Positions 1-7,632 of a stretch of 64,000 bases of DNA are shown here, one piece after another. Each line of letters opens with the position of its first letter. Position 1 is the first letter of the stretch. A model generated the notes under the pieces. It worked only from the letters and a program-made list of their open reading frames with translations, was not told the origin of the DNA and made no database searches. The DNA is from Hyphomonas polymorpha PS728 (GTDB lineage Bacteria > Pseudomonadota > Alphaproteobacteria > Caulobacterales > Hyphomonadaceae), in the NCBI RefSeq assembly GCF_000685315.1, contig NZ_ARYM01000013.1, positions 1-64,000 of the forward strand. Direction: 5' to 3'. A program made the translations under genes and the position numbers.

Positions 1-7
1 GTTCCTT

Positions 8-577
8 TCATAGGACGTTGTCGGAGACGATCATCTGAGGACGGCCACGCTGGTCGATCAGACGGGAGAGTTCCCGGGCCACACGGATGCCCGACAGCGA
101 TACATCGACAACCGTCGCCAGGGCTTCGCGTGTGAAGTCATCGACGACGCAGAGCGTCCTGAACCGCCTGCCATCGCTCAGGGCGTCGGAGACGAAGTCG
201 AGGCTCCATCTCTGGTTCGGCCCTTCGGGGAGGTGCATCGGGCTGCGGGTACCGACTGCGCGTTTCCGGCCGCGCCGGCGTTTCACGGCGAGACCTTCCT
301 CCTGGTAGATCCGGAAGACCTTCTTGTGGTTAGCACCCAGGCCCTCGCGGTCGAGCAGAATGCCCAGCCGGCGGTAACCAAACCGGCGGCGCGTCGCAGC
401 CAGCGCCCGCAGACGCTCCCGCATGACAGCATCATCGCCGTCCTTTTTCTCATATTGGAACGTTGATCGATCCAGCTCAGCCAGCTTGCAGGCCCGACGT
501 TCGCTCAGCTCATGCACCTCCATCAGGTGCTGCACGGCCTTGCGTTTGACATCGGGCGTCAGAAGTTTTTTGAGGCA
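8..577 (-). pseudogene. IS3-family transposase OrfB, truncated (DDE integrase)
   Basis: Reading from the frameshift site, the protein carries the HTH_21-like region (ERRACKLAELDRSTFQY; RFGYRRLGILLDREG) and the start of the rve integrase core. The first catalytic Asp is in WSLDFVSD and the second in MIVSDN. After that Asn, where IS3 proteins normally read G-T/S-E-F, the sequence becomes V-L-stop at 8-16. The catalytic Glu and the C-terminal third are therefore missing in this frame. This is truncation or interruption rather than a point frameshift, although the sequence to the left is not visible. It cannot supply transposase activity on its own. Confidence 0.8.
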
Positions 578-825
578 ATATCCTTCAGCGCTGCATTGTC
601 CAGCATCGCCTCGGCCAGCAGGCGTTTCAGCTTGCTGTTCTCGGTCTCCAGCGTCCGCAGCCGCTGGGCGTCCGACACCGTCATCCCGCCAAATTTGGCC
701 TTCAGCTTGTAGAAGGTCGCATCCGATAGCCCGTACTTCCGGCAAATGTCTGCCGTCTTCACACCGCTCTCGTGCTCCCGGATCATCGCGATGATCTGCT
801 CGTCTGTGAATCTGCTCTTGCGCAT
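559..825 (-). CDS. IS3-family transposase OrfA (HTH subunit)
   Basis: An 88-residue protein with the N-terminal helix-turn-helix typical of IS3 OrfA (FTDEQIIAMIREHESG, then DICRKYGLSDATFYKLKAKFGG). A leucine-rich coiled coil follows (residues about 57-82, RLRTLETENSKLKRLLAEAM) and mediates OrfA/OrfAB multimerisation. It binds the terminal inverted repeats of the element. Length is normal for the IS407/IS51 branch and the frame is intact. The last codons overlap the slippery heptamer that shifts ribosomes into orfB. Since OrfB is broken, OrfA is probably a relic unless it acts on related copies elsewhere. Confidence 0.85.
   Translation of the reverse strand: MRKSRFTDEQIIAMIREHESGVKTADICRKYGLSDATFYKLKAKFGGMTVSDAQRLRTLETENSKLKRLLAEAMLDNAALKDIASKNF
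565..571 (-). other. Programmed -1 frameshift heptamer (A AAA AAC)
   Basis: On the minus strand the end of orfA reads TCA AAA AAC TTC TGA. This places a canonical A-AAA-AAC slippery heptamer four codons before the orfA stop and in register with orfB, the usual position for IS3-family OrfAB fusion production. Confidence 0.7.
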
Positions 826-897
826 GTGTCATCCTCTCTAATCGAGAGAGTCTGCAAATTCATGGCCGGAATTTCGGGGGCTGGGTCATCCAGTACA

Positions 898-1334
898 TTA
901 GGCAGACCCGCACCGAATGCATAGCGCCAATCCAATCTGCAGTTGGGGCTTATGATCTTATTGTTCGGAGCTGCTCCTTGCGAATGGGAAGGGCCGACAA
1001 TTCCGAATATGCGATTTGCAGATTCTCGCAGGCAGGAGCATCGTGGCAGCGCGTTGGGGGTGTTCTCGCTCAAATCGGTACTGGGCTGCTGCGGATTTGG
1101 TAGCTTTTGTTTCTGACCAGCGAGAACGACGGAGGCCTAACCTCGTCCGCTTGCTTCACTTCTGGAGTTTCAGTCCGTCGAAAGACGATTTGGTCGTGAA
1201 CATTCCCGCAATTGCTATTCTCGGGAAGTGTTGCGCTCCACGCCGTAGTGCCGTCCGCATCATTTCTTGCACGTTTGAAAGGGCAGTGTCGAGAAGAGGG
1301 GGCTTTAACTCAATGGGACGAGAGGATCAGTGCT
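898..1334. other. Intergenic stretch without a recognisable gene
   Basis: About 440 bases lie between the IS end and the arsC stop. Open frames here (for example 1016-1378 plus and 783-1073 minus) have no recognisable domain, no convincing ribosome binding site and composition unlike coding sequence. I see no terminator with a T run. It is probably decayed sequence left by insertions. Confidence 0.5.
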
Positions 1335-1754
1335 TCAATACCCATCTCGCCGCACTACTTCACCATCTTCCTTGGTGAAGCTCTCCGGGACGCGATCAAG
1401 CAACACGAACACCACTTCCGACGGCCTGCAAAGTTTCGTTCCCTTGGGAGTGACGACGATTGGGCGGTTGACCAAAATCGGATGCCTGATCATCGCATCG
1501 AGGATCGCATCATCCTGCGCATCATTGCCGAGCAAGCCCAACTCTGCAGCTGACGTACCTTTATCGCGTAGAAGCGCGCGGGGTGTGAGGTTCATATCCG
1601 CCAGCAAGCCTTCAAGTTGAGCGCGGGTCCAGCCGGCTGAAAGATACTCAACGATATTTGGTTCGTATCCGGCTGCCAGAAGCATTGCGAGCGTGTTGCG
1701 AGATGTGCCGCAATCGCGATTGTGAAAGATGGTGATAGGAAAGTCGTTGTTCAC
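1335..1754 (-). CDS. arsC: Arsenate reductase, glutaredoxin-coupled (ArsC)
   Basis: Reduces arsenate to arsenite with glutathione and glutaredoxin in the cytoplasm. The N-terminus ITIFHNRDCGTSRNTL holds the active-site Cys (Cys15) in the HxxxCxxS/TR pattern of the E. coli R773-type ArsC/Spx fold. The central LLRDKGTSAAELGL and the later IRHPILVNRPIVVTPKGTKLCRPSE are characteristic of this family. I chose the GTG at 1754 because it overlaps the aqpS stop in a GTGA arrangement, which points to translational coupling. An ATG at 1781 would add nine residues with no family counterpart. Length of 139 residues is normal. It is last in arsR-aqpS-arsC, so its arsenite product can leave through AqpS. 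Confidence 0.93.
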   Translation of the reverse strand: MNNDFPITIFHNRDCGTSRNTLAMLLAAGYEPNIVEYLSAGWTRAQLEGLLADMNLTPRALLRDKGTSAAELGLLGNDAQDDAILDAMIRHPILVNRPIVVTPKGTKLCRPSEVVFVLLDRVPESFTKEDGEVVRRDGY

Positions 1755-2470
1755 GGTGTGCGGTCCTGCTTGAAAAGCCACTCACCTAGGGCGACCGCCA
1801 GAATGGCGCCGCTGAGCTGGCCAGTTAGAAATCCGGGAACAGAGGAGGGGGCGATGCCCGCAAATGTGTCACTAAATGCTCGCGCCACTGTAACGGCCGG
1901 ATTGGCGAAAGATGTTGAGGCGGTGAACCAATAGGCAGCGCAGATGTATAAGCCGACAACTATCGGAGTTGCCGTGGGCCGAAAACGGTTCGCCCCCAAT
2001 AGCATGAGTACCAGACCGAACGTGGCGACCGTTTCTGAAAAGATTTGTCCGGGCCCTTCACGAAGCTGCCCCGAGAACTGCAAAGTTGGTTCGCCGAACA
2101 TAGCATGGGCTGTCCAGGTTCCGAGGATGGCGCCGGCCAGCTGGGCACAAACATAAGCCGCCGCAATGCGAGCTGCGATCTCTCTGCGAAGAACTAACGC
2201 CAGCGTCACAGCCGGATTGAAGTGTGCGCCAGAGATCGGAGCTAGAACAGTAATTAGCACCACCAGTCCTGCGCCTGTGGCAGCTGTATTGGCCAACAGG
2301 GCAATGGCCACGTTGTCGCCAGCCAGACGGTCGCCCATCATACCCGAACCAATGATGATGGCGACCAAAAGCGCCGTGCCCAGCGCTTCGCTGGCCAGTT
2401 GTCGGCCAATACTTGAAGGCGGCCTCGGTACATCTTTCACGGGGTCCAACAATCGGGCTTGGATTGTCAT
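1751..2470 (-). CDS. aqpS: Arsenic-operon aquaglyceroporin AqpS
   Basis: An inner-membrane MIP channel that lets arsenite leave down its gradient, the role shown for AqpS in Sinorhizobium meliloti, where it replaces ArsB. Six hydrophobic segments are present with the two pore motifs HFNPAVT (Asn85-Pro-Ala) and ANPAVTVAR (Asn190-Pro-Ala). The start at 2470 overlaps the arsR stop (ATGA, 2467-2470); an upstream ATG at 2500 lies inside arsR and adds residues that look non-native. The protein is 239 residues, normal for bacterial AqpS/AqpZ. With only AqpS, the pathway should detoxify arsenate taken up and reduced inside the cell, and should protect poorly against high external arsenite. Confidence 0.9.
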   Translation of the reverse strand: MTIQARLLDPVKDVPRPPSSIGRQLASEALGTALLVAIIIGSGMMGDRLAGDNVAIALLANTAATGAGLVVLITVLAPISGAHFNPAVTLALVLRREIAARIAAAYVCAQLAGAILGTWTAHAMFGEPTLQFSGQLREGPGQIFSETVATFGLVLMLLGANRFRPTATPIVVGLYICAAYWFTASTSFANPAVTVARAFSDTFAGIAPSSVPGFLTGQLSGAILAVALGEWLFKQDRTP

Positions 2471-2829
2471 TGAGCGTTGCTCCGAGGACTCGGACAGCAC
2501 ATAGCCTCATTAACGACCGTGGCCAGCGGCGCACAGACTTCAGGCGAACCGCCGCAACAATCTTCCATCAGAAATGCGAGCAGTCCGCTCATCTTGTCGT
2601 ACGCTGCTGAGTAGATGATGGAGCGCCCGGCGCGTCGCGACCGGACCAGACCGGCATTATCAAGCACATTGAGGTGTGCGGACATCGTATTCGTCAGCAC
2701 CCCGAGACGACGTGACAGTTCGCCTGCCGCCAAGCCTTCGGGACCAGCTTGAACCAATGCGCGAAAGACTGACAGCCGAGTTTCGTGGGCCAGTGCAGAC
2801 AGGGAGTTGACGGCAGATTTAATTTCCAT
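2467..2829 (-). CDS. arsR: ArsR-family arsenite-responsive repressor
   Basis: A 120-residue winged-helix repressor of the SmtB/ArsR family (ALAHETRLSVFRALV; LGVLTNTMSAHLNVLDNAGLV as recognition region; RRAGRSIIYSA as wing). C-terminal cysteines at 91, 92, 99, 111 and 112 (EDCCGGSPEVC and AMCC) form the likely As(III) site. They are placed near the C-terminus, as in the alphaproteobacterial type, and not in the R773-style ELCVCDL helix. It is the first gene of arsR-aqpS-arsC and divergent from arsH. The inverted repeat between the two genes is a candidate operator, so it should autoregulate and control arsH. Confidence 0.93.
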   Translation of the reverse strand: MEIKSAVNSLSALAHETRLSVFRALVQAGPEGLAAGELSRRLGVLTNTMSAHLNVLDNAGLVRSRRAGRSIIYSAAYDKMSGLLAFLMEDCCGGSPEVCAPLATVVNEAMCCPSPRSNAQ

Positions 2830-2852
2830 ATTTCCAGTAGTATCGAAATATG
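2827..2852. promoter_or_regulatory. Candidate ArsR operator in the arsR-arsH divergent region
   Basis: Perfect 8-bp inverted repeat CATATTTC (2827-2834) and GAAATATG (2845-2852) around a 10-bp spacer. It lies between the divergent genes and includes the arsR start codon itself. Symmetry, location and AT content fit an ArsR dimer site. Binding is inferred from position only. Confidence 0.6.
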
Positions 2853-2870
2853 AAAGTGAAGCTAGAGCCT

Positions 2871-3593
2871 ATGTCAGATTTTCCTGCCCTTGATAGTCGA
2901 TTTGCTGACCGCCCGACCTTGGACACTTTGCAACCCGCTCGCGTTTCAAGTCATCCCCCGCGATTTTTGCTGCTTTACGGTTCGCTGCGCGATCGCTCAT
3001 TCAGCCGCCTGTTGATTGAGGAAGCGGCACGGCTGCTTGAGCGAATGGGCGGGGAGACTAGGATTTACGATCCGCGCGGCATGCCGCAGCCGGATGGGGC
3101 TGAAAGTAGCCATCCCAAAGTGGCCGAACTGCGCGAGCTCTCGCTGTGGTCCGAGGGACATGTTTGGTGCAGTCCGGAACGGCACGGCGCCATGACCGGT
3201 GTATTCAAATCGCAAATTGACTGGCTCCCGCTTGAGAGCGGTGGTGTCCGTCCGACCCAGGGACGCACGCTCGCGGTCTGTCAGGTCAATGCTGGGTCCC
3301 AGTCATTTAACACGGTCAATCAGCTGCGAGTTCTGGGGCGTTGGATGAGGATGATCACCATTCCCAATCAGTCATCCGTGGCCAAGGCGTATGAGGAATT
3401 TGATGCCGACGGACGAATGAAGCCTTCTAGCTATTATGAGCGGCTCGTCGATGTAATGGAGGAGCTTTTCAAGTTCACGCTGATGACGCGGGATCATAGC
3501 GAGTATCTTGTGGATCGCTATAGCGAACGCAAAGCGCACGATCGTCCCGTACACGGATCGCAACATGTCGAAGCAGCACTAAGCACCAAATGA
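2871..3593 (+). CDS. arsH: ArsH, NADPH-dependent FMN reductase / organoarsenical oxidase
   Basis: Flavodoxin-like ArsH, which in rhizobia and Pseudomonas oxidises trivalent organoarsenicals and reduces quinones or iron with NADPH. The FMN-phosphate loop is [40 protein letters not shown] and [25 protein letters not shown] are family signatures. I chose the ATG at 2871 (start MSDFPALD) over 2850: known family members begin with this kind of sequence, 2850 lies inside the operator palindrome without a ribosome binding site, and a purine-rich stretch precedes 2871. The 240-residue length is normal. It is divergent from arsR and probably under the same repressor. Confidence 0.92.
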   Translation: MSDFPALDSRFADRPTLDTLQPARVSSHPPRFLLLYGSLRDRSFSRLLIEEAARLLERMGGETRIYDPRGMPQPDGAESSHPKVAELRELSLWSEGHVWCSPERHGAMTGVFKSQIDWLPLESGGVRPTQGRTLAVCQVNAGSQSFNTVNQLRVLGRWMRMITIPNQSSVAKAYEEFDADGRMKPSSYYERLVDVMEELFKFTLMTRDHSEYLVDRYSERKAHDRPVHGSQHVEAALSTK

Positions 3594-4545
3594 CTGTGCC
3601 CCGTAAACCATGATTCTGTTGTCCTGAGCTCCGATAAAGAAGGCATTCCCTTCTCGTGGCAAGTTGTATGCGCGCTCAGAATTTGAAGGGCAAAATCATT
3701 TTGATTAGGCTGGTCATAGCGGGGAGATTTGACAGCTCTCCCACGAAAATTTCTGTGTTTTTCGCGACAATCTGGCGGCATTGTACGGCATTGAGTACTT
3801 TCAAAAGTAGCGCAATTTCTTTCATCCTTCCTTGTGCAAACTTTGCCCTTTGAAGGAGCTTTAGCAGTCCTTGGGCGCCTCACACTTCAGCTGATTGATG
3901 ATTGTGTTTCTGTCAGCAATTGTCTGAGAATAGGGCGATGGATTCCAGCGGCCTACAGACGTTTAGAAATGTGCGACGCCGCAAGTTCGCGCAATGCGGT
4001 GCAGTAAGCGGCAACAGGGTTGGTGGCGGACCCGGTAGGGCAAGATAAAAGCAATGGCGCCACCCCTTGGGTAACGCCTTGTCTGCACATCGATTTTTCG
4101 GCGCCCGTTGTACGGCTTCGAGACGCCGGGTTTTGCGCATCCCGTAGCATTTGCTGCAGCTTCGGCTGGCGCCATCCCTTTTGGGGGTGCCGACGAACGC
4201 TACCTGACTTTGTTCTGCATTGACGGTGTATCCATCTTCTAAGCGGGCGGGGGGGCTGTGCTCTTCATGGTTTTGTGATTCAGCGTATCTGCGGCAGGCG
4301 GGCGGGTACTGCGTAACGCAGGAGAGGTATGCAGATGCCGTTCGTGACGACCACTCCATCGTGACCTGAGAAGTGGTGCTGCGAGCGAGCGTGGAGGTAG
4401 TACGCCCTACAGGGCGCAAAGGTGGGTGAGCCGCGGCAAGATATCGTCCCAGTGCATCAGTTCTGTTGAGCTGCTTTGGAACTCTATCCCAATCGGACGA
4501 TCTGGCGGGCTGAGTTCCAGAATCATGTCCGGAGACAACGACGCG
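3594..4545. other. Long non-coding stretch between arsH and merR
   Basis: About 950 bases with no gene I can support. The longest frame (3913-4419 minus) has composition unlike any protein family. The stretch holds several inverted repeats: GGTGGCG (4022-4028) with CGCCACC (4058-4064), and an imperfect hairpin near 4167-4190 (GGCGCCATCCC, TTTT, GGGGGTGCC). These may be remnants of mobile DNA or a structured transcript. I cannot assign them. Confidence 0.45.
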
Positions 4546-4962
4546 TCAAGCGTGGTCGCGAGAGCAGAGAGTGTGATCGTTCAGCGACTCAATGATTTGA
4601 CAATCCGCAGAGGTGCCGCCAGCACAGGAGCTCACCATTCGAGTTAGTTCGTGCTCAAGCGCTCGAAGTTGTTCTATCCGTTGACGTACGGCTTCGAGGT
4701 TTTGCTGTGCCAGACGATCTGCATCATGGCAGGGGCGCTCGGGATGGTCAGCTAGGTTCAGGAGAGAACGGATATCGGGTAACTCGAAGCCGAGTTTGCG
4801 AGCGTGCCGAACAAAGGACAGGCGGCGCAAGTCACGATCAGAGTACACTCTGCGCCCGCTTTCTGTCCGCGCCGGTGGCTTGATAAGGCCTTCCTGCTCA
4901 TAAAATCGGATCGTTGGCACCTTGAGCCCTGTCTTCCGAGCAGCTTCACCAATGGTGAACAT
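4546..4962 (-). CDS. MerR-family regulator, divalent-metal type (CadR/PbrR/ZntR-like)
   Basis: A 138-residue MerR protein: HTH (FTIGEAARKTGLKVPTIRFYEQEGL), wing region, a long dimerisation helix (residues about 80-112) and a C-terminal metal loop. Cys78, Cys113 and Cys121 match the three-cysteine pattern of CadR/PbrR/ZntR, with Cys133, His79 and His130 as possible extra ligands. CueR-type proteins lack the first of these, so a divalent metal (Cd, Pb or Zn) is more likely than copper. It is transcribed away from the methyltransferase-like gene at 5181, whose promoter region carries a typical MerR operator. It bends and activates such promoters when metal is bound. The exact metal is not predictable from sequence. 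Confidence 0.88.
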   Translation of the reverse strand: MFTIGEAARKTGLKVPTIRFYEQEGLIKPPARTESGRRVYSDRDLRRLSFVRHARKLGFELPDIRSLLNLADHPERPCHDADRLAQQNLEAVRQRIEQLRALEHELTRMVSSCAGGTSADCQIIESLNDHTLCSRDHA

Positions 4963-5002
4963 CGGCCAACTCCCTTGGCAGCGATTGACCAGAATTCGAC
5001 GA

Positions 5003-5018
5003 TTGCAGATATCTGCAA
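5003..5018. repeat. Perfect 16-bp palindrome near merR
   Basis: TTGCAGATATCTGCAA is fully self-complementary and lies 40 bp upstream of the merR start. It could be an operator for merR autoregulation or belong to another regulator. It does not look like the MerR-type site at 5136-5166, so its partner is unknown. Confidence 0.5.
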
Positions 5019-5135
5019 GGCTAGGGATATGGCGCAGCTATTCTGCATCCGCAATTGAGAGTTCGCGAGAAAGCCCCAGCATGAATTAGCATAATACTCG
5101 TGTGAAACGACTTGAGGAAAAACTACAAATAGCGC

Positions 5136-5166
5136 TTGATCCTCTAGTTACTGGAGGATTTAGGAC
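5136..5166 (+). promoter_or_regulatory. MerR-type metal-responsive promoter
   Basis: TTGATC (-35, 5136-5141), a 19-bp spacer and TAGGAC (-10, 5161-5166). The spacer region carries the imperfect dyad ATCCTC-tAGttaCTg-GAGGAT (5139-5159). An over-long spacer with the dyad in it is the hallmark of promoters untwisted by MerR proteins, and the sequence closely resembles the PbrR/CadR operator type. The next gene on this strand starts at 5181 or 5193. Confidence 0.72.
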
Positions 5167-5180
5167 GGCGGCGTTCAATC

Positions 5181-5819
5181 GTGAGTTCTCGAATGCCCCC
5201 GTCATGGATTCCAATTGCAGGGTTGATGCTGATCATCGGAATGTCAGCGCTGCGGCTTAGGACAGTTAAGCGTCATACCGGCCATGATGCCTACAGCTTT
5301 GGCCGCCATGCGGAGATCCAAGGTGTCGCGGAGCGGATTTGGCGGATCACAGTGATTTCCGCATTGGTTCTTGCAACAATTGCTTGGCAGGTCCCGCACT
5401 GGGAAGACGTACTTGGACGAGCGGACTGGGCCTCTTCCGCACCTGTCAGATGGCTTTCTGCCGTGTTGTTCGCTGTGGCTGTAGCAATTGTTGCTATCGC
5501 TCAGACGCAGATGGGAACGTCATGGCGTGTGGGCGTGCCCGAAGAGGGGCTCGGCAAACTCGTGACGCATGGCTTGTTTAGCTGGTCGCGCAACCCGGTT
5601 TTCGTTGGGCTGCTCTTGGCATTGATCGCGCTACTTCTTTGGAGCCCCACAGTTATGTCCGCAGCAGTCCTGGCGGCCGGTTGGACTTTGACAATGATGC
5701 AAGTCCGTATCGAGGAGGAGGCTTTGACGGCAGCACACGGGGATGCCTACGAGCGGTATGTCGCGAAAGTGGGACGATGGTTCGGACGGCGCCACGGAGG
5801 CCGCATAGATGAAGCGTAA
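5181..5819 (+). CDS. Isoprenylcysteine carboxyl methyltransferase-like membrane protein
   Basis: A polytopic membrane protein of the ICMT/PEMT-like superfamily (about 212 residues, five or so hydrophobic segments). The family's SAM-binding C-terminal signature is present: THGLFSWSRNPVFVGLLLALI, then QVRIEEEALTAAHGDAYERY. Bacterial members are often near heavy-metal genes but their substrate is unknown. The GTG at 5181 would be only about 8 nt from the predicted transcription start; the ATG at 5193 is an alternative and neither has a clear Shine-Dalgarno. The MerR-type promoter just upstream and the neighbouring merR gene suggest metal-induced expression. A function in lipid or prenyl methylation is family-level inference. 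Confidence 0.8.
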   Translation: MSSRMPPSWIPIAGLMLIIGMSALRLRTVKRHTGHDAYSFGRHAEIQGVAERIWRITVISALVLATIAWQVPHWEDVLGRADWASSAPVRWLSAVLFAVAVAIVAIAQTQMGTSWRVGVPEEGLGKLVTHGLFSWSRNPVFVGLLLALIALLLWSPTVMSAAVLAAGWTLTMMQVRIEEEALTAAHGDAYERYVAKVGRWFGRRHGGRIDEA

Positions 5820-5926
5820 GCAATCAGATGCCAGTCTCTGACAATGAATTGATTGTGCGGAATTGAAGCAGATCGGTTAAATTGAAAGCTAACCAATGAA
5901 GTGCTACATCCGATATACTCGTCTTT

Positions 5927-6310
5927 GTGAAGGTCATCGGGAACATGGCGTTCTTCGATAAAATGCCCAACATTTTCATGGCTCTTATTGTCATGATTGC
6001 GGCTACCCTGGTGATTGCACCGGCAGCCGATGCCTTGGCGTGTTCTTCCGAAGCTGTGTCAGGTGGCCAGCAGGCACATGCAGTGGTTGCCGATGAAAGG
6101 GCGGATGCTGGCATTCGCGTTCATGGTGACAGCGAGGCGAAGCACGGTCTTTGCAACCACGGTCATAGCCACACCAACATGGCTTGGCGTGTTGATAGTG
6201 ATACTGCATTTGCGCTTCTGATTGTGGACGCAGGAATGCCCAGAATTGGGTACGCAGGTAGCTGGTCACACTTTGTACCAGATGGCCTTGAGAGGCCCCC
6301 CAGAGCCTGA
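5927..6310 (+). CDS. Small secreted protein preceding the czc operon
   Basis: A 127-residue protein (or 121 if the ATG at 5945 is used; the GTG at 5927 and the ATG are equally plausible) with a signal peptide (MPNIFMALIVMIAATLVIAPAADALA). The mature part is His/Cys-containing (HGLCNHGHSHTN) and ends in VPDGLERPPRA. Proteins with this layout and ending recur directly upstream of czcCBA operons in alphaproteobacteria; I recognise the pattern but know of no assigned function. A periplasmic metal-binding or sensing role is a guess from the His/Cys cluster and location. It is followed 66 bp later by czcC on the same strand and is probably co-transcribed. Confidence 0.7.
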   Translation: MKVIGNMAFFDKMPNIFMALIVMIAATLVIAPAADALACSSEAVSGGQQAHAVVADERADAGIRVHGDSEAKHGLCNHGHSHTNMAWRVDSDTAFALLIVDAGMPRIGYAGSWSHFVPDGLERPPRA

Positions 6311-6375
6311 CGCGATTGCTGCGCTGCGATGTGCGGCGCTGTCTTCTCGTGTCAACTTTCTGGGAATAGAATTTC

Positions 6376-7632
6376 ATGTCATTCAAAATTATGCGGCCAC
6401 CGCGCCTCGCGGTGAGCTGTGCATGGGCGGGCCTGATGGCCGCAACCATGGGGCCCGCATGGGCTGAACCGGCTCCGCCGTTCGCGCAGCTCGTTGAGCA
6501 GATAGAGCAGGCCCCAGCCAGCCGTGAAGCGGCTGCGCTGGAGGACGCTGCCAGTGCACGTGTCTTGCAGGCGCGCGCGCGCCCAAACCCTATCATCGGG
6601 ATAGAGACGGAGAACGTGCTCGGGTCCGGGCTTTACTCCGGGTTCAGCAACGCAGAAACAACCCTTTCGGTGTCGCAGGATCTTGAGCTCTGGAATCGTC
6701 GCGGCGTTCGTATTGGCGCGGCGCGGGCTGAAGCGGATGCAGCAGCTGTCCGGCGCGATCTTGCTGTTACAGACGCTGTCGGACGGCTCGCAACAGTCTA
6801 TGCCGAGGCCGAGGCCGCGCAGCGCCGTTTCCAGCTCGCTGAAGAGGCCTTGGAACTTACGCTCGCAGACACCAACGCATCGCTCGCTCAGGTGGAGGAG
6901 GGGCGCCAGCCTCGGCTCCGCGCGGTTCAGGCCGAAGCGGAGGCTGCATCGGCACGGGCAACGCTTGATGAAGCGCGTGCAGATATGGATGCAGCCTTTG
7001 TGAGTTTGACGGTCATGGCCATGCTGTCCTCTCCGGTGACCGCTGTAGCCGATAGCCTTCTTGATCGGACGGAAGTCTTGACTGCTCCGTCCAATGAGCA
7101 AGCGCCGGCAATCAAGGCTGCCGAAGCGGAACGGCTGGCAGCAGAGCGGCGTATAAGGGTCGAGCGCTCGCTCGGTCGCCCCGACGTAACGGCGAATGTC
7201 GGTGTTCGCCGTTCGCAAATGGATGATGCAACATCGTTCACGCTTGGCTTCAGTTTGCCACTTCCATTCTTTGATCAAAACCGTGGGAACATTCAGGCTG
7301 CCCAAGCGGAATTGCGAGCAACGGAAGCTCGGCTCGAAGCAGCACGACAGGATGTTCGCGCCCAGCAGGGAGCAGCCGTTGCCAGGCTAAAAGCTTCCGC
7401 CAGCCGTGTCTCCGCCGCAGATGCCGGGGTCGCGTCCGCAGAAGAAGCCTACCAGCTTTCCCGGATTGGCTTTGAGTCCGGTCGCATTTCGCAACTCGAA
7501 CTCCTTACATCGCGGTCAGCACTCATCAGTGCGCGGACGGCGGCGGTTGATGCCCGTCTTGCCCGCGCTGGCGCAGAAATAGACCTTGCCCGACTTGAAG
7601 GGCGCACTCCATTTGAAGGGGATCAAAAATGA
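6376..7632 (+). CDS. czcC: Outer-membrane channel of the heavy-metal RND efflux system (CzcC family)
   Basis: A TolC-fold outer membrane protein of 418 residues: signal peptide (residues 1-30, ending GPAWA), then two OEP repeats rich in Ala/Glu/Gln heptads (about 45-230 and 250-410), with the family phrase ARPNPIIGIETENVLG early and SQLELLTSRSALISART late. It forms the trimeric exit duct connecting to CzcB and CzcA. The czcC-czcB-czcA order is the standard one for Zn/Co/Cd efflux. The stop overlaps the czcB start (ATGA at 7629-7632), indicating coupled translation. Confidence 0.9.
   Translation: MSFKIMRPPRLAVSCAWAGLMAATMGPAWAEPAPPFAQLVEQIEQAPASREAAALEDAASARVLQARARPNPIIGIETENVLGSGLYSGFSNAETTLSVSQDLELWNRRGVRIGAARAEADAAAVRRDLAVTDAVGRLATVYAEAEAAQRRFQLAEEALELTLADTNASLAQVEEGRQPRLRAVQAEAEAASARATLDEARADMDAAFVSLTVMAMLSSPVTAVADSLLDRTEVLTAPSNEQAPAIKAAEAERLAAERRIRVERSLGRPDVTANVGVRRSQMDDATSFTLGFSLPLPFFDQNRGNIQAAQAELRATEARLEAARQDVRAQQGAAVARLKASASRVSAADAGVASAEEAYQLSRIGFESGRISQLELLTSRSALISARTAAVDARLARAGAEIDLARLEGRTPFEGDQK

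Larger units (their letters stand above)
1..897 (-). mobile_element. Partial IS3-family insertion sequence (IS407/IS51-like)
   Basis: Two overlapping minus-strand reading frames give the orfA/orfB arrangement of IS3-family elements, with an HTH protein followed in the -1 frame by a DDE integrase. The element begins near 890-897, where minus-strand sequence reads TGACCCAGCCCCCG, a plausible terminal repeat; the exact end is uncertain because the other end is not visible. The integrase frame stops at position 8, just after its second catalytic Asp, so the IS is broken near the window edge or interrupted by something to the left. It sits at the outer part of the metal-resistance cargo, consistent with a mosaic island. 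Confidence 0.8.

Noticed and set aside
783..1073. 96-codon frame spanning the IS end
   Set aside because: It crosses the IS boundary and shows no similarity to any family.
3913..4419. 168-codon frame in the arsH-merR gap
   Set aside because: No ribosome binding site, no domain, odd Cys/Arg/Pro composition. Not supported as a gene.
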